From the NCBI GenBank assembly GCA_902475645.1, contig CABSAH010000003.1:1-28868 (forward strand): a stretch of 28,868 nucleotides of DNA, given 5' to 3'. The stretch is from an uncultured Christensenellaceae bacterium (GTDB taxonomy: Bacteria > Bacillota > Clostridia > Christensenellales > CAG-138). This document shows positions 16,203 to 25,617 of the stretch, piece after piece. Each line of letters opens with the position of its first letter. The stretch's first letter is position 1. The translations under genes and the position numbers were made by a program. The notes beneath the pieces were generated by a model. That model saw nothing but the letters and a program-made list of their open reading frames with translations. It ran no database searches and was not told the DNA's origin.

Positions 16203-16801
16203 GAAACCGCCTCGGCATATTTATTATACAGCGCATCCACGCGCTCATAAAGCATAGCAAGCGACAAGCCGTTATCTATTATTTCGTTGCTGTATGCCCG
16301 TTTTTCAGCTTCGCTCATCTGCGCGCGTATGCGGCTTTCGGCCTCAGCCGCCGTGCAGCCATCCCGCTTTGTTATACGCGCCATGCGTATATTCTCTGGT
16401 GCTGTAACAAGCCATACGGAATCAACGTATTTTGTCCAACCGACTTCTATTAAAAGCGGCACATCCCAAACGATAAGCCGACGGCTGTTAACGGCAAGCT
16501 CGGCATCCGTGCGCGCTTTAAGCGTTTTTAGCACGGCGGGATGGATTATTGAATTCAGCAGCATGCGCTTTTCCTTATCCGCAAATACTATTGCGGCAAC
16601 GGCCTTTCTGTCAAGCGAACCGTCAGCGGCTATTGCATCGCTGCCGAAGGCTTTTTCTATTTCCTTCAGTCCGTCCGTATTCGGCTCTACCACCTCGCGC
16701 GCAATAATATCCGTATCCAATATAAGCGCGCCAAGGCTATTCAGCCGTGCGGATACGGTGGATTTGCCCGAACCTATCGTTCCCGTAAGCCCTATTATCA
16801 T
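16199..16801 (-). CDS. coaE: Dephospho-CoA kinase
   Basis: CoaE phosphorylates the 3'-hydroxyl of dephospho-CoA, the last step of coenzyme A synthesis. The 200-residue protein has the P-loop GTIGSGKS (7-14) at the N terminus, the conserved Asp31 in LDTDIIAREVV, IIHPAVLK near residue 85, and the lid region with MARITKRDG. Start ATG 16801 has GAGG at a spacing of 8 and lies 18 bases after polA. Ile codons are ATA 14, ATT 2, ATC 2. Confidence 0.97.
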   Translation of the reverse strand: MIIGLTGTIGSGKSTVSARLNSLGALILDTDIIAREVVEPNTDGLKEIEKAFGSDAIAADGSLDRKAVAAIVFADKEKRMLLNSIIHPAVLKTLKARTDAELAVNSRRLIVWDVPLLIEVGWTKYVDSVWLVTAPENIRMARITKRDGCTAAEAESRIRAQMSEAEKRAYSNEIIDNGLSLAMLYERVDALYNKYAEAVS

Positions 16802-16819
16802 GCAATAAGCCTCGCCATT

Positions 16820-19381
16820 CTATTTTGTATCGAACCAGCTATGCCCCGTTTGTACCTCGGCCAGCAGGGGGACTTTAAGGCTGATGACGTTTTCCATGCA
16901 GCTTTTAAGTATTTCGGCGGCGGCGTCCGCTTCCTCCCGCACGGCGTCTATTATCAGTTCGTCATGTATCTGCAATATCAGTTCGGACTTTAATCCCCGT
17001 GCTTTAAGCTCACCATACACCCTTACCATGGCAAGCTTAATTATGTCCGCCGCCGTACCCTGTATGGGCATATTCATGGCTACCCGTTCGCCAAAGGAGC
17101 GCGTATTGAAGTTTGAGGCTTTAAGCTCCGGCACTTCGCGCCTTCTTCCGAAAAGCGTAGTGGCAGCGCCCTGCCGCTTTGCCTGCTCAACGCAATCCTT
17201 CAAGTATGCCTGCACGCCGGGATAACGCATAAAGTAAAGCTCTATATAGCGCGCGGCTTCCTTGCGGGATATGCCAAGCTGCCGCGCAAGGCCAAAATCG
17301 CTTATGCCGTATACTATGCCAAAGTTTACCGCTTTAGCCGCGCTTCGCATTTCGCTTGTCACTTCGTTAAACGGCACGCCGAATACTTCGCTTGCGGTAC
17401 GGCGGTGTATATCGGCGCCTTCTATGAATGCGCGGCACATACCTTCATCCCCGCTCATGGCGGCAAGCAGCCTTAATTCAATTTGCGAATAGTCCGCATC
17501 CACAAGCACGCGGCCTTCGCTTGCAACGAATGCCTTGCGAATCTCCCGCCCAAGCTTAGTGCGCACGGGTATATTCTGAAGGTTTGGTTCGGTGCTTGAT
17601 ATCCGGCCCGTTGCAGTAACGTTTTGGTTAAAGCGCGTATGCACGCGGCCTTGCTTATCTATAAGCGGCAAAAGCCCGTCTATAAACGTTGAACATAGCT
17701 TTGTAAGCGTTTTATATTCAATTATCATTGGCACTATCGGGTGCATATCGTATAGTCCTTCAAGCACTTCCGAATCGGTTGAATAACCCGTCTTTGTCTT
17801 TTTTGCTGGCGGCAGTTTAAGCTTTTCAAACAAAATGGTGCCAAGCTGCTTTGTGGAAAGAATATTGAACTTTTCTCCGGCACAGGCGTATATTTCCGCT
17901 TCAAGCGACGCAATGCGCTCGTTTAGCTCCCCGCTCATTTTGCCAAGTGTATCGCGGTCTACCGTAAAACCGATGCGCTCCATATCATAAAGCACGTCTA
18001 TCAACGGAAGCTCAATTTCATCATAAAGCTTTTTCAGTCCCTTTGCTTCAAGCTCAGCCATAAGCTCAGTTTTAAGCCTGATAAGCGCCGCCGCGCCCGC
18101 TTCCGAAGAATTAAGCCGTTCGGCCGAAAGCGTTTTAAGGTTTGCGGCCGGATGTATTGCGTGCAGCAGGTAATCCGCTATCATGGCATCAAAGCGTACA
18201 TTTGATATACTAACGCCGAAACGCGCCGCAATATGCCGCATGGCTTTGCTGTCAAAGAAGGCTTTTTCAATGGCTGCGTTTTCAAGTATTGGTTTAAGCG
18301 CGGAATATACTTCATCCTCGCTTAAGCCTGCGTCAAGCAGCGTTTGCCCCAGCACAATGTCATACTGCGTACTGTCGTCTATGCTTACGCTGAATACGCC
18401 GTCCACATGGAAGGCGGTAGCAGAAGCATCGTTTATCCTTGTGCATAGCTCGGATAAGGATGCGGAGTCGTTTATAATTATATGCTCGGCTGTAAATGCG
18501 GCTTGCTCAACGGTTGGTGCATTATCGCCCGCCGATATGCGTTCTATTAGATTGCGCAGCTCAAGCTCGCGCATCATGGCTATGCCGCCGCTGAGCGCGG
18601 ACTTTGAAAAACGCGTATCTTCAAGCGATATGCTTATCGGCGCGGCCGTATTTATGGTTCCTATGCGATAGCTCATACGCGCGCTGTCCGCCCCGTTTAT
18701 AAGCTTTTGCCCGAGCGCGCCCTTTTCTTCGCCCGCATGGGAAAGCGTGTTTTCAACCGTGCCGTATTTTGCAAGCAGCTTCAATGCGGTTTTTTCACCA
18801 ACACCGGGTATGCCGGGGATATTATCGGAGCTATCACCCATAAGCGCCTTCAAATCTATCATTCGCTTGGGTTCAAGGCCATATTGCTCCTTAAGCGCGG
18901 CTTCATCGTATTCAATGGTATCGCTTATTCCCTTCTTTGTCATAAGCACATGCGTATGTTCGCCAATAAGCTGCAGCGCGTCGCGGTCGCCCGTAACAAG
19001 CAGCGCATCAACGCCGTTTTCGTTGGCTATGCGCGCAAACGTACCGAGTATATCGTCCGCTTCGTAGCTTTCGCAGCGGCATACGGTTATGCCCATTTTG
19101 GGCAAAAGCTCGCGTATAAGGGAAAGCTGGGTTCTAAGCTCATCCGGCGTGGCCTTGCGCCCGGCCTTATATTCGCCGTATTCCTCATGCCTGAACGTAG
19201 GCCCGTGCATATCGAACGCAACCAGCATATACTCCGGCTCCTGCTGCACAAGCTTCAAAATCATGCTTAAAAAGCCGTATATTGCGCCCGTTGGAACCCC
19301 TTCGCGGTTTGTCATTGCCGGCAGCGCATAAAATGCCCTGTGCATAAGGCTGTTACCGTCTATTGCGATGAGCTTTGCCAT
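16820..19381 (-). CDS. polA: DNA polymerase I
   Basis: Pol I fills gaps and removes RNA primers during repair and lagging-strand maturation. In 853 residues, the 5'-3' exonuclease domain (1-~290) keeps its acidic residues (Asp8, Asp58, Asp109-110, Asp132, Asp134, Asp183, Asp186). The middle 3'-5' exonuclease-like domain lacks the DxE motif (the region reads AFHVDGVFSV), so proofreading is probably absent, as in Bacillus Pol I. The polymerase domain has motif A VDADYSQIELRLL, motif B RSAAKAVNFGIVYG and motif C LQIHDELIID. ATG 19381 with GAGGTGG ten bases upstream is chosen over the TTG at 19390, which lies too close to that site. It starts 5 bases after pdp. The stop is TAG. Confidence 0.98.
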   Translation of the reverse strand: MAKLIAIDGNSLMHRAFYALPAMTNREGVPTGAIYGFLSMILKLVQQEPEYMLVAFDMHGPTFRHEEYGEYKAGRKATPDELRTQLSLIRELLPKMGITVCRCESYEADDILGTFARIANENGVDALLVTGDRDALQLIGEHTHVLMTKKGISDTIEYDEAALKEQYGLEPKRMIDLKALMGDSSDNIPGIPGVGEKTALKLLAKYGTVENTLSHAGEEKGALGQKLINGADSARMSYRIGTINTAAPISISLEDTRFSKSALSGGIAMMRELELRNLIERISAGDNAPTVEQAAFTAEHIIINDSASLSELCTRINDASATAFHVDGVFSVSIDDSTQYDIVLGQTLLDAGLSEDEVYSALKPILENAAIEKAFFDSKAMRHIAARFGVSISNVRFDAMIADYLLHAIHPAANLKTLSAERLNSSEAGAAALIRLKTELMAELEAKGLKKLYDEIELPLIDVLYDMERIGFTVDRDTLGKMSGELNERIASLEAEIYACAGEKFNILSTKQLGTILFEKLKLPPAKKTKTGYSTDSEVLEGLYDMHPIVPMIIEYKTLTKLCSTFIDGLLPLIDKQGRVHTRFNQNVTATGRISSTEPNLQNIPVRTKLGREIRKAFVASEGRVLVDADYSQIELRLLAAMSGDEGMCRAFIEGADIHRRTASEVFGVPFNEVTSEMRSAAKAVNFGIVYGISDFGLARQLGISRKEAARYIELYFMRYPGVQAYLKDCVEQAKRQGAATTLFGRRREVPELKASNFNTRSFGERVAMNMPIQGTAADIIKLAMVRVYGELKARGLKSELILQIHDELIIDAVREEADAAAEILKSCMENVISLKVPLLAEVQTGHSWFDTK

Positions 19382-19386
19382 TATAA

Positions 19387-20700
19387 TCAATCCACCTCTT
19401 TATATACCATGGGAATATTTGCGGGAACATCGTCCGCAATCTGTATTGCGCTTATGAACATATGCTTGGCTTCTTCCAAATGCGTTGCATCGTTTACATA
19501 CATTGTAGCAAGCGCATCGCGCGTAGTTATCCTGTCCCCGCGTCTTACATGCATCATAAGCCCTGTTGCGGGGTCTATGCTGTCCCCCTTCTTGGCGCGG
19601 CCTGCGCCTAAAAGCTGCGCGCTTATGCCTATCATGTCCGCATGCATATCGCCAACATATCCGTCCTTTATGGGATATATATCAATCCTTTGCTTAACGC
19701 TGTCTATAAGCTTATGCGGATTTTCCACAAATTCATCCCTGCCGCCAAGGGCGCTTAGCATAAGCTTTAGCTTTTTAAGCCCTTCGCCCGATTTAAGCGC
19801 GCGCATAAGCTTTGCCCTTGCGTCCGCCATATCTTCCGCAAGGTTTGAAAGAATAAGCATTTTACCCGCAAGCGTAAGGCTTACGCCAAGCAGGGGGTCG
19901 TTATCGTCAAGCTTATTCGATAATGCGTCGTAAACTTCTATTATTTCAAGCGCGTTGCCGACCGCAAGGCCGAGCGGCTGGTTCATATCCGTTATAAGCG
20001 CCATTGTGCGCCTGCCCATGCGGTTGCTTATATCCACCATTGTGCGCGCAAGTGTTTCCGCGTCCTCGGCTGTATGCATAAACGCGCCGCTGCCCGCCTT
20101 AACATCCAGCACTATTGCATCGGAGCCCGAAGCGAGCTTTTTGCTCATTACGCTTGACGCTATAAGCGGAATACCCTCAACCGTTCCCGTAACGTCTCTA
20201 AGGGCGTACATAAGCTTATCCGCAGGCACAAAATTGCCCGTTTGCCCCATTACGCACAGGCCAATTTCGGATACTATCTCCTTGAACCGCTCCATGCTAA
20301 GCTCTATATTTACTCCGGTAACGGATTCAAGCTTGTCCAAGGTTCCGCCCGTATGCCCAAGGCCGCGTCCGCTGAGCTTTGCTACCGTGCCTCCGCATGC
20401 GGCAACAAGCGGCGCCGCTATAAGCGTGGTGGAATCCCCTACGCCGCCCGTGGAATGCTTATCAACCTTTATTCCCTTCAAATCGCTAAGATCGACCGTA
20501 TCGCCGGAATTCATCATGGCCATTGTAAGCTCAGCCGTCTGCGCTGCGCCAATGCCCTTCAAGCATACGGCCATCATCCACGCCGACATTTGATAATCCG
20601 GTATTTCTCCTGCCGTAAAGCCGGATACTATGGCCTCTATCTCTCCCTTACTCAAAGGCTCCCCGTGGCGGGTTTTCATTATCAGGTCAACCATTCTCAT
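19387..20700 (-). CDS. pdp: Pyrimidine-nucleoside phosphorylase
   Basis: The enzyme splits uridine, thymidine and deoxyuridine with phosphate into base and (deoxy)ribose 1-phosphate. The 437-residue protein starts MRMVDLIMKT as in Bacillus Pdp. It contains KHSTGGVGD (phosphate site, about 80-88), the family signature GRGLGHTGGTLDKLE (about 111-125) and an Arg/Ser/Lys region near 168-190 with LIASSVMSKKLASGSD for the base. The thymidine phosphorylase DeoA is the close alternative, but the N terminus and length favour Pdp. ATG 20700 follows AGAGGTG at a spacing of 7-8. It lies between era and polA. With cdd two genes upstream it forms a cytidine-to-uracil salvage route. Confidence 0.93.
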   Translation of the reverse strand: MRMVDLIMKTRHGEPLSKGEIEAIVSGFTAGEIPDYQMSAWMMAVCLKGIGAAQTAELTMAMMNSGDTVDLSDLKGIKVDKHSTGGVGDSTTLIAAPLVAACGGTVAKLSGRGLGHTGGTLDKLESVTGVNIELSMERFKEIVSEIGLCVMGQTGNFVPADKLMYALRDVTGTVEGIPLIASSVMSKKLASGSDAIVLDVKAGSGAFMHTAEDAETLARTMVDISNRMGRRTMALITDMNQPLGLAVGNALEIIEVYDALSNKLDDNDPLLGVSLTLAGKMLILSNLAEDMADARAKLMRALKSGEGLKKLKLMLSALGGRDEFVENPHKLIDSVKQRIDIYPIKDGYVGDMHADMIGISAQLLGAGRAKKGDSIDPATGLMMHVRRGDRITTRDALATMYVNDATHLEEAKHMFISAIQIADDVPANIPMVYKEVD

Positions 20701-20715
20701 GATAAAGCACCTCTT

Positions 20716-21612
20716 TTATTCGTAGCCTAGCTCCTTCAATGCGCCGGGGCTGTTGCGCCAATCGTCGCGCACCTTTACCCAAAGCTGCAAATTCACGCGC
20801 GCGCCAAGCATCCATTCCATATCCTTGCGCGCTTCGCTGCCTATTTGCTTTAGCATTGCGCCTTTTTTGCCTATTATAATGCCCTTGTGACCATCCCGTT
20901 CGCAATATATTGTGGCCCACATATCGTATAATTCGCCGTTTGGCCTAAGCGCCATTTTATCTATGCCCACGCCTATGCCGTGCGGAACCTCGTCCTTGAG
21001 TAGGTTCAAAGCCTTTTCGCGTATTATCTCCGCGCAAACGATGCGCTCCGGCATATCCGTTACCATATCCTCCGGGAAGTACATTGGCCCGGGGATGAGA
21101 TATGACGCTATGGAGGCTTCAAGCTTATCCACACCTTCCCCGCTTTCGGCGGAGATTTCGATTATCTCCTTAAAACAGCTTTCCTCTTCAAGTCTTTGCC
21201 GCGCGGCTGCTATTGCGTCCGCACCTGCTATGTCGCATTTATTTATGGCGGCTATTACGGGCGCCTTTGCATCCCTTAGCTTAGTGATTATTGCTTCATC
21301 GCGTTCGCGTATGCCGTTTGCGGCGTCCGCCATAAAAAGCGCACATTCAACCTCGTTTAACGATTCATACGCCACCTTTAGCATATATTCGCCAAGGCGG
21401 TTTTTAGGCGCGGCAACGCCCGGCGTATCAAGGAACACAATTTGATAGTCCGGCCTTGTTGCAACGCCCATTATGCGGTTTCTTGTGGTTTGCGCCTTTG
21501 GCGAAACTATGGATACCTTCTGCCCCACTATGCGGTTCATAAGCGTGCTTTTACCCGCATTGGGCGAACCTATTATGGATACAAAGCCGGAACGGTAGCA
21601 GGAATTCGTCAT
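20716..21612 (-). CDS. era: GTPase Era
   Basis: Era is an essential GTPase that binds the 3' end of 16S rRNA and assists maturation of the 30S subunit. The 298-residue protein has G1 GSPNAGKS (15-22), G2 around Thr42-43, G3 DTPG (62-65) and G4 NKCD (124-127). A C-terminal KH domain holds the GIIIGKKGAMLK loop (about 250). The start overlaps the cdd stop as ATGA. The order ybeY-cdd-era matches Firmicutes, except that dgkA is missing. Confidence 0.98.
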   Translation of the reverse strand: MTNSCYRSGFVSIIGSPNAGKSTLMNRIVGQKVSIVSPKAQTTRNRIMGVATRPDYQIVFLDTPGVAAPKNRLGEYMLKVAYESLNEVECALFMADAANGIRERDEAIITKLRDAKAPVIAAINKCDIAGADAIAAARQRLEEESCFKEIIEISAESGEGVDKLEASIASYLIPGPMYFPEDMVTDMPERIVCAEIIREKALNLLKDEVPHGIGVGIDKMALRPNGELYDMWATIYCERDGHKGIIIGKKGAMLKQIGSEARKDMEWMLGARVNLQLWVKVRDDWRNSPGALKELGYE

Positions 21613-22025
21613 AGATTCAAATCCCTCTTGGAAAATGCATATGGCAGCAGATCGTTAAGCGATACCATTTTATATTCTCCCTTGCGGTTGGCGCAGATTA
21701 TCGGCATTTCTCCTTCGCAAAATTCGCTGAGCACCTGGCGGCAAACTCCGCACGGCACGGCGGGAGTATCGCCATCCCATACAATCGCAAGCGCATCAAA
21801 CTCGCGCTCACCTTCATATATGGCGCGGAGCATAGCCACGCGCTCAGCGCAGACGGTAGGCGAATATGCTGCGTTTTCTATGTTGCAGCCGAAATAATAT
21901 GCGCCCGATGCACCCTTTAGGCACGCGCCCACGCGAAAGCCGGAATACGGCACATATGCGCGCTCCTTTGCATCATTTGCCATCCTCAGCAGGTTCTTCA
22001 CTTCAAATTCGTGTATATTCCTCAT
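21609..22025 (-). CDS. cdd: Cytidine deaminase
   Basis: Cdd hydrolyses cytidine and deoxycytidine to uridine and deoxyuridine. The 138-residue protein is of the short, tetrameric zinc type. The zinc ligands are Cys59, Cys92 and Cys95 (TVCAERVA and PCGVCRQ), and the catalytic acid is Glu61. The substrate motif FGCNIENAAY (45-54) is present. It overlaps both ybeY and era by 4 bases (ATGA), so translation is probably coupled throughout. Its product is the substrate of Pdp encoded two genes downstream. Confidence 0.97.
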   Translation of the reverse strand: MRNIHEFEVKNLLRMANDAKERAYVPYSGFRVGACLKGASGAYYFGCNIENAAYSPTVCAERVAMLRAIYEGEREFDALAIVWDGDTPAVPCGVCRQVLSEFCEGEMPIICANRKGEYKMVSLNDLLPYAFSKRDLNL

Positions 22026-22459
22026 CTTGTTATCCCCATATCGTTTAATATTTTATCCTGAAGGGCAAACATCTCCTGCCGCTCCTCATCATTCATGTGG
22101 TCATAGCCCAATATGTGCAGGCACCCGTGTACGGTTAAAAACGAAAGCTCCCGTTCAAACGAATGGCCGTATTCTTCGGCCTGAGCCTTTGCACGGTCTA
22201 TCGATATTGCAATATCGCCCAAAAACCCGTCCGGAATTGCGGAAAGCCCGTCGCCCTCGTTGGACGGGAAGCTGAGTACGTCCGTCGGCCTATCCACGCT
22301 GCGGAAGTCGCGGTTCATGGCCCATATGCCGTTATCGTCCGTAATAAGCACGCTTACGTCCCCATTAGCGCCCAGCGCGTCGAGCGCACCCGATGCGGCG
22401 CGGCGGATAATAGCTTCCGTTTCTTTGGGACATTCGGTTTCAAGCATCACTTCTATCAT
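22022..22459 (-). CDS. ybeY: Endoribonuclease YbeY, rRNA maturation factor
   Basis: YbeY is a metal-dependent endoribonuclease needed for 16S rRNA 3'-end maturation and ribosome quality control. The 145-residue protein shows the family motif FRSVDRPTDVLSFP (52-65) and the metal site HGCLHILGYDH with His111, His115 and His121. The start overlaps the pgpH stop as ATGA, and its end overlaps cdd the same way. Confidence 0.97.
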   Translation of the reverse strand: MIEVMLETECPKETEAIIRRAASGALDALGANGDVSVLITDDNGIWAMNRDFRSVDRPTDVLSFPSNEGDGLSAIPDGFLGDIAISIDRAKAQAEEYGHSFERELSFLTVHGCLHILGYDHMNDEERQEMFALQDKILNDMGITR

Positions 22460-24594
22460 GCCTTTAGATCCTCCATGTTGGGATACTCTATCCTATCATG
22501 CATAAGGCCCGCAAAGGTTTTAAGGAAGCTCTTTTCTATTTCGGATATTTCCGCAATGGTCAATGGCGCGTTGGACATCATGTTCTCATTTTCCTTCAGC
22601 TTGCCCCATATTATTTTATGCACCATCTCTTCAACGGCGGCGCTGTTGGTATCCCCAAGCGACCTTACGGCAGCTTCGCAGCCATCCGCCATCATCACTA
22701 TTGCGCTTTCCCTGGTAGACGGCCTGTTTCCGGTATAACGGAAGCCCTTTTCCTTCACGTTTTCATCCGCCTGCTTTGCCTTAAAGTAAAAATACGTCAT
22801 CAGCGAATTGCCGTGATGCTCGCCGCAGATTTTTATTACCGCAGAGGGAAGCTTATATTTTGTCAGCAGCGTAACGCCGTCCTTCTGGTGAGCTATTATG
22901 GTCTGCGCGCTTTCAAGCGGAGGCAATGAATCGTGTATATTCTCGCCGTTCTTTTGATTTTCCTTGAAATACTGCGGCCTTCTCAGCTTGCCTACATCGT
23001 GGTAATACGCGCCTACGCGCGCAAGCAGCGGATCCGCGCCAATGCGCTCGGCCGCGCCTTCCGCCAGCGCCGCAACGTTTATGCTGTGCTGATATGTTCC
23101 GGGCGCTTCAATCATAAGCTGCCTTAACAGCGGATGATTGGTATTGCTCAGCTCATTCAGCCGCGCCGGAGTTGCCACATCGAACAGTGTTTCCCATATT
23201 GAAAGCGAGCCTGTTACAAGCAGCGCGCAAAGTATTGCGCTGCCGAATATCCATGCAAGCGATTCCATAACGCTCCAGAACGCCGCCCTTAGCATAAGCT
23301 GAAGCGCAACCATTACAAGCGCCGCATAACCGCCGCCTACCGCGCCCGCGGCTATCACCGTGGCCCTGCTTTGCGCTTGCTTAAGCGCAAATATGGACGA
23401 AAGGCCGGAAATGATATTGCATATTATCATAACGGCGCAATGCGTGCTGAGTATGCCGTTCCCGCTTCCGCCTGCCATAATGCCGAACAGTATACTCAAA
23501 AGCGCGGTAAGTGCATATGCCGTCCCTTCGCCCACAAGCAAGGAGCAGAGCATAACGGGAATGAGTATGGGCGTAAAGCGATAATCCACGCGGTTGGTAA
23601 GGTATGCAAGCGCAAACGAAAGCATTATAAGCACCGCAACAACGGCCATTTGCTTCATGTTTGAAAGCGTTTCCCTTTCCATGAAGCGCATATATACCGC
23701 AAACAGCGCAAACAGAAGGAGCGCAATAAGCAGCACGCCGAGCGTTAGATTTGCGCCGCCTTCCTCCCCTTTAACAAGATCCATGCTTTCAAGCAGGGCA
23801 AACTGCGATTCGCTCACTATGCTGCCCTTTTCAACAACAACCTGACCCTTTTTTATTACTATCGGGTCAACGCTTTCTATCGCCGCGGCATGCTCGGCTT
23901 CGGTTGCCGAAGCATCTATGCTAAGCGTTGGTTTAAGGAACGCATTGAAAACCTGTACCGCTATCTTCTTTAAGCCGGACGGTATCGCGCTCATTGCGTT
24001 TATCTCCCGCGTGCAGGTTGAAACAAGCCCGTCGCACCCTTCCTCCGATACGCCGCCTTCAAGCGCGGTGTCAAGCTTTGACATTACAACATCCTTTAGC
24101 GTTTGGAGCTGCTCATCCGTGGATGAAAGCACGGCAAGCAGGCTTGATTCATCTATCATTGGGGATACGCTTGAACAAAGCGCCGCTTTTGCCGAATCCG
24201 AAAGTGTTTCGCCCCATTGCGCGGCGGATGTCGGAATATCCGCATCCTCAGGAATATCGGATGCGGCCTTGCCGTAAAGCTTGGCTATGCCTGCAAAGAA
24301 ATCCTCGGCCCCGCGCTTGTATTCATCTATTTTGGCGGAATCTATTGTATATATGCTGCCGGTTTCCCTGCGCGCTTTTTCGCGCATGATTTCGGTATTT
24401 ATCTCGTCAACGGCTTCGCATGCGGCAAGTATTGTTGCGGGGGATGCTTCGCCAACCCTTACGTCATAACGAACGGGCGTAAGCATACCTTTTACGCACA
24501 CAAAGGCTGTTGCAAGCGACAGCGCAAGCATGCCGAGTGAAATCAGCCTTGCATTTTTCTTGGTTATCTGTTTAGGCGCTTCCCGCTTTGCCAA
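22456..24594 (-). CDS. pgpH: 7TM-HD phosphohydrolase, PgpH/YqfF-like
   Basis: Proteins of this family (PgpH in Listeria, YqfF in Bacillus) hydrolyse cyclic di-AMP to pApA. The 712-residue protein has an N-terminal membrane anchor (about 16-37), an extracytoplasmic domain (about 40-275) and a block of membrane helices (about 282-465). The cytoplasmic HD domain follows (about 495-690), with His503, HD at 532-533 in AYYHDVGKL, His569 and His593-594. The start codon is TTG at 24594 with GGGAGGTG eight bases before it; no better ATG exists nearby. It sits between phoH and ybeY as in other Firmicutes. Cyclic di-AMP specificity is by family, not proven here. Confidence 0.95.
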   Translation of the reverse strand: MAKREAPKQITKKNARLISLGMLALSLATAFVCVKGMLTPVRYDVRVGEASPATILAACEAVDEINTEIMREKARRETGSIYTIDSAKIDEYKRGAEDFFAGIAKLYGKAASDIPEDADIPTSAAQWGETLSDSAKAALCSSVSPMIDESSLLAVLSSTDEQLQTLKDVVMSKLDTALEGGVSEEGCDGLVSTCTREINAMSAIPSGLKKIAVQVFNAFLKPTLSIDASATEAEHAAAIESVDPIVIKKGQVVVEKGSIVSESQFALLESMDLVKGEEGGANLTLGVLLIALLLFALFAVYMRFMERETLSNMKQMAVVAVLIMLSFALAYLTNRVDYRFTPILIPVMLCSLLVGEGTAYALTALLSILFGIMAGGSGNGILSTHCAVMIICNIISGLSSIFALKQAQSRATVIAAGAVGGGYAALVMVALQLMLRAAFWSVMESLAWIFGSAILCALLVTGSLSIWETLFDVATPARLNELSNTNHPLLRQLMIEAPGTYQHSINVAALAEGAAERIGADPLLARVGAYYHDVGKLRRPQYFKENQKNGENIHDSLPPLESAQTIIAHQKDGVTLLTKYKLPSAVIKICGEHHGNSLMTYFYFKAKQADENVKEKGFRYTGNRPSTRESAIVMMADGCEAAVRSLGDTNSAAVEEMVHKIIWGKLKENENMMSNAPLTIAEISEIEKSFLKTFAGLMHDRIEYPNMEDLKA

Positions 24595-24612
24595 TCCTTA
24601 TGCACCTCCCGC

Positions 24613-25617
24613 TCAGTTTTTTCTATTGTACGCTTTGTCATATGCGCTTATTATACGCTGCACCATTTCATGTCGAACAACGTCTTTATATGTAAGATAT
24701 ATCTGGGAAATACCCTCCACATCCTTTAGTACGCCAAGCGCATGCACCAGTCCGCTCTTTCTTTCTATCGGCAGGTCAATCTGCGTTATGTCTCCCGTAA
24801 CGACCACGCGCGAACCTTCGCCAAAGCGTGTCAGGAACATTTTCATCTGCTCTATGGTGCAGTTTTGCGCCTCATCAAGAATTATATATGCATCGTTTAG
24901 CGTGCGCCCGCGCATATACGCAAGCGGAGCGACTTCTATAACGCCGCGTTCGGAAAGGTTCCTGAATGTTTCCGGCCCGAGAAAATCATAAAGCGCATCA
25001 TAAAGCGGACGAAGGTAAGGGTCAACCTTATTTTGAAGGTCACCCGGAAGGAAGCCCAGCTTTTCGCCTGCCTCCACCGCAGGACGGGTAAGTATTATCT
25101 TCTCTACCTCTTTATTCTTATACGCAAGCACCGCCATTGCAACGGCAAGATACGTTTTGCCCGTTCCGGCAGGGCCTACGCCGAACACAACTGTATTGCG
25201 CTTCAATGCGTTTACGTATTTCTTTTGGCCGAGTGTTTTGCACTTAATGCGTCTGCCCTTTGCGGTAAAGGCCACAACATCGCTTTCAAGCTCCGTTATA
25301 AGGTCCGCATTGCCCTCCTTAGCCAAATCCACGGCATAGCGTATGCGGCTGCGATCCACGTTTTCGCCGCGGCGCACGGTTATAAGCAGCTTGTCCACAA
25401 CGGTCTTTGCAAGCTCCGCCGCATCGGCAGGGCCTTCTATTCGTATGCAATCCCCGGCGGCCGTTATCCGCGTGTTTGTTTCCGCGCTTATCACCTTCAA
25501 ATTTTCGTCAAACACGCCGAAAAGCTTTATCATCTCGTCCATGGACTCCACGGACGATTCTACCGCGCAGGGCGCTTCGGCTGATTCGTTTAGCTTCGTT
25601 TCGTTATTGTTGTCCAT
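24613..25617 (-). CDS. phoH: PhoH-family ATPase (PhoH-like protein)
   Basis: This is a P-loop ATPase of the PhoH/YlaK group, related to the helicase part of PhoH2; an RNA-related role is suspected from its constant association with ybeY. The 334 residues hold an N-terminal KH-like domain (about 30-125) and the ATPase with Walker A GPAGTGKT (148-155), LTRPAVEAGEKLGFLPGD (177-194) and Walker B IILDEAQN (245-252). Start ATG 25617 has AGAGGT directly upstream at a spacing of 5; the in-frame TTG at 25638 has no site. The first codons overlap the yqfD end by 14 bases. Confidence 0.95.
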   Translation of the reverse strand: MDNNNETKLNESAEAPCAVESSVESMDEMIKLFGVFDENLKVISAETNTRITAAGDCIRIEGPADAAELAKTVVDKLLITVRRGENVDRSRIRYAVDLAKEGNADLITELESDVVAFTAKGRRIKCKTLGQKKYVNALKRNTVVFGVGPAGTGKTYLAVAMAVLAYKNKEVEKIILTRPAVEAGEKLGFLPGDLQNKVDPYLRPLYDALYDFLGPETFRNLSERGVIEVAPLAYMRGRTLNDAYIILDEAQNCTIEQMKMFLTRFGEGSRVVVTGDITQIDLPIERKSGLVHALGVLKDVEGISQIYLTYKDVVRHEMVQRIISAYDKAYNRKN

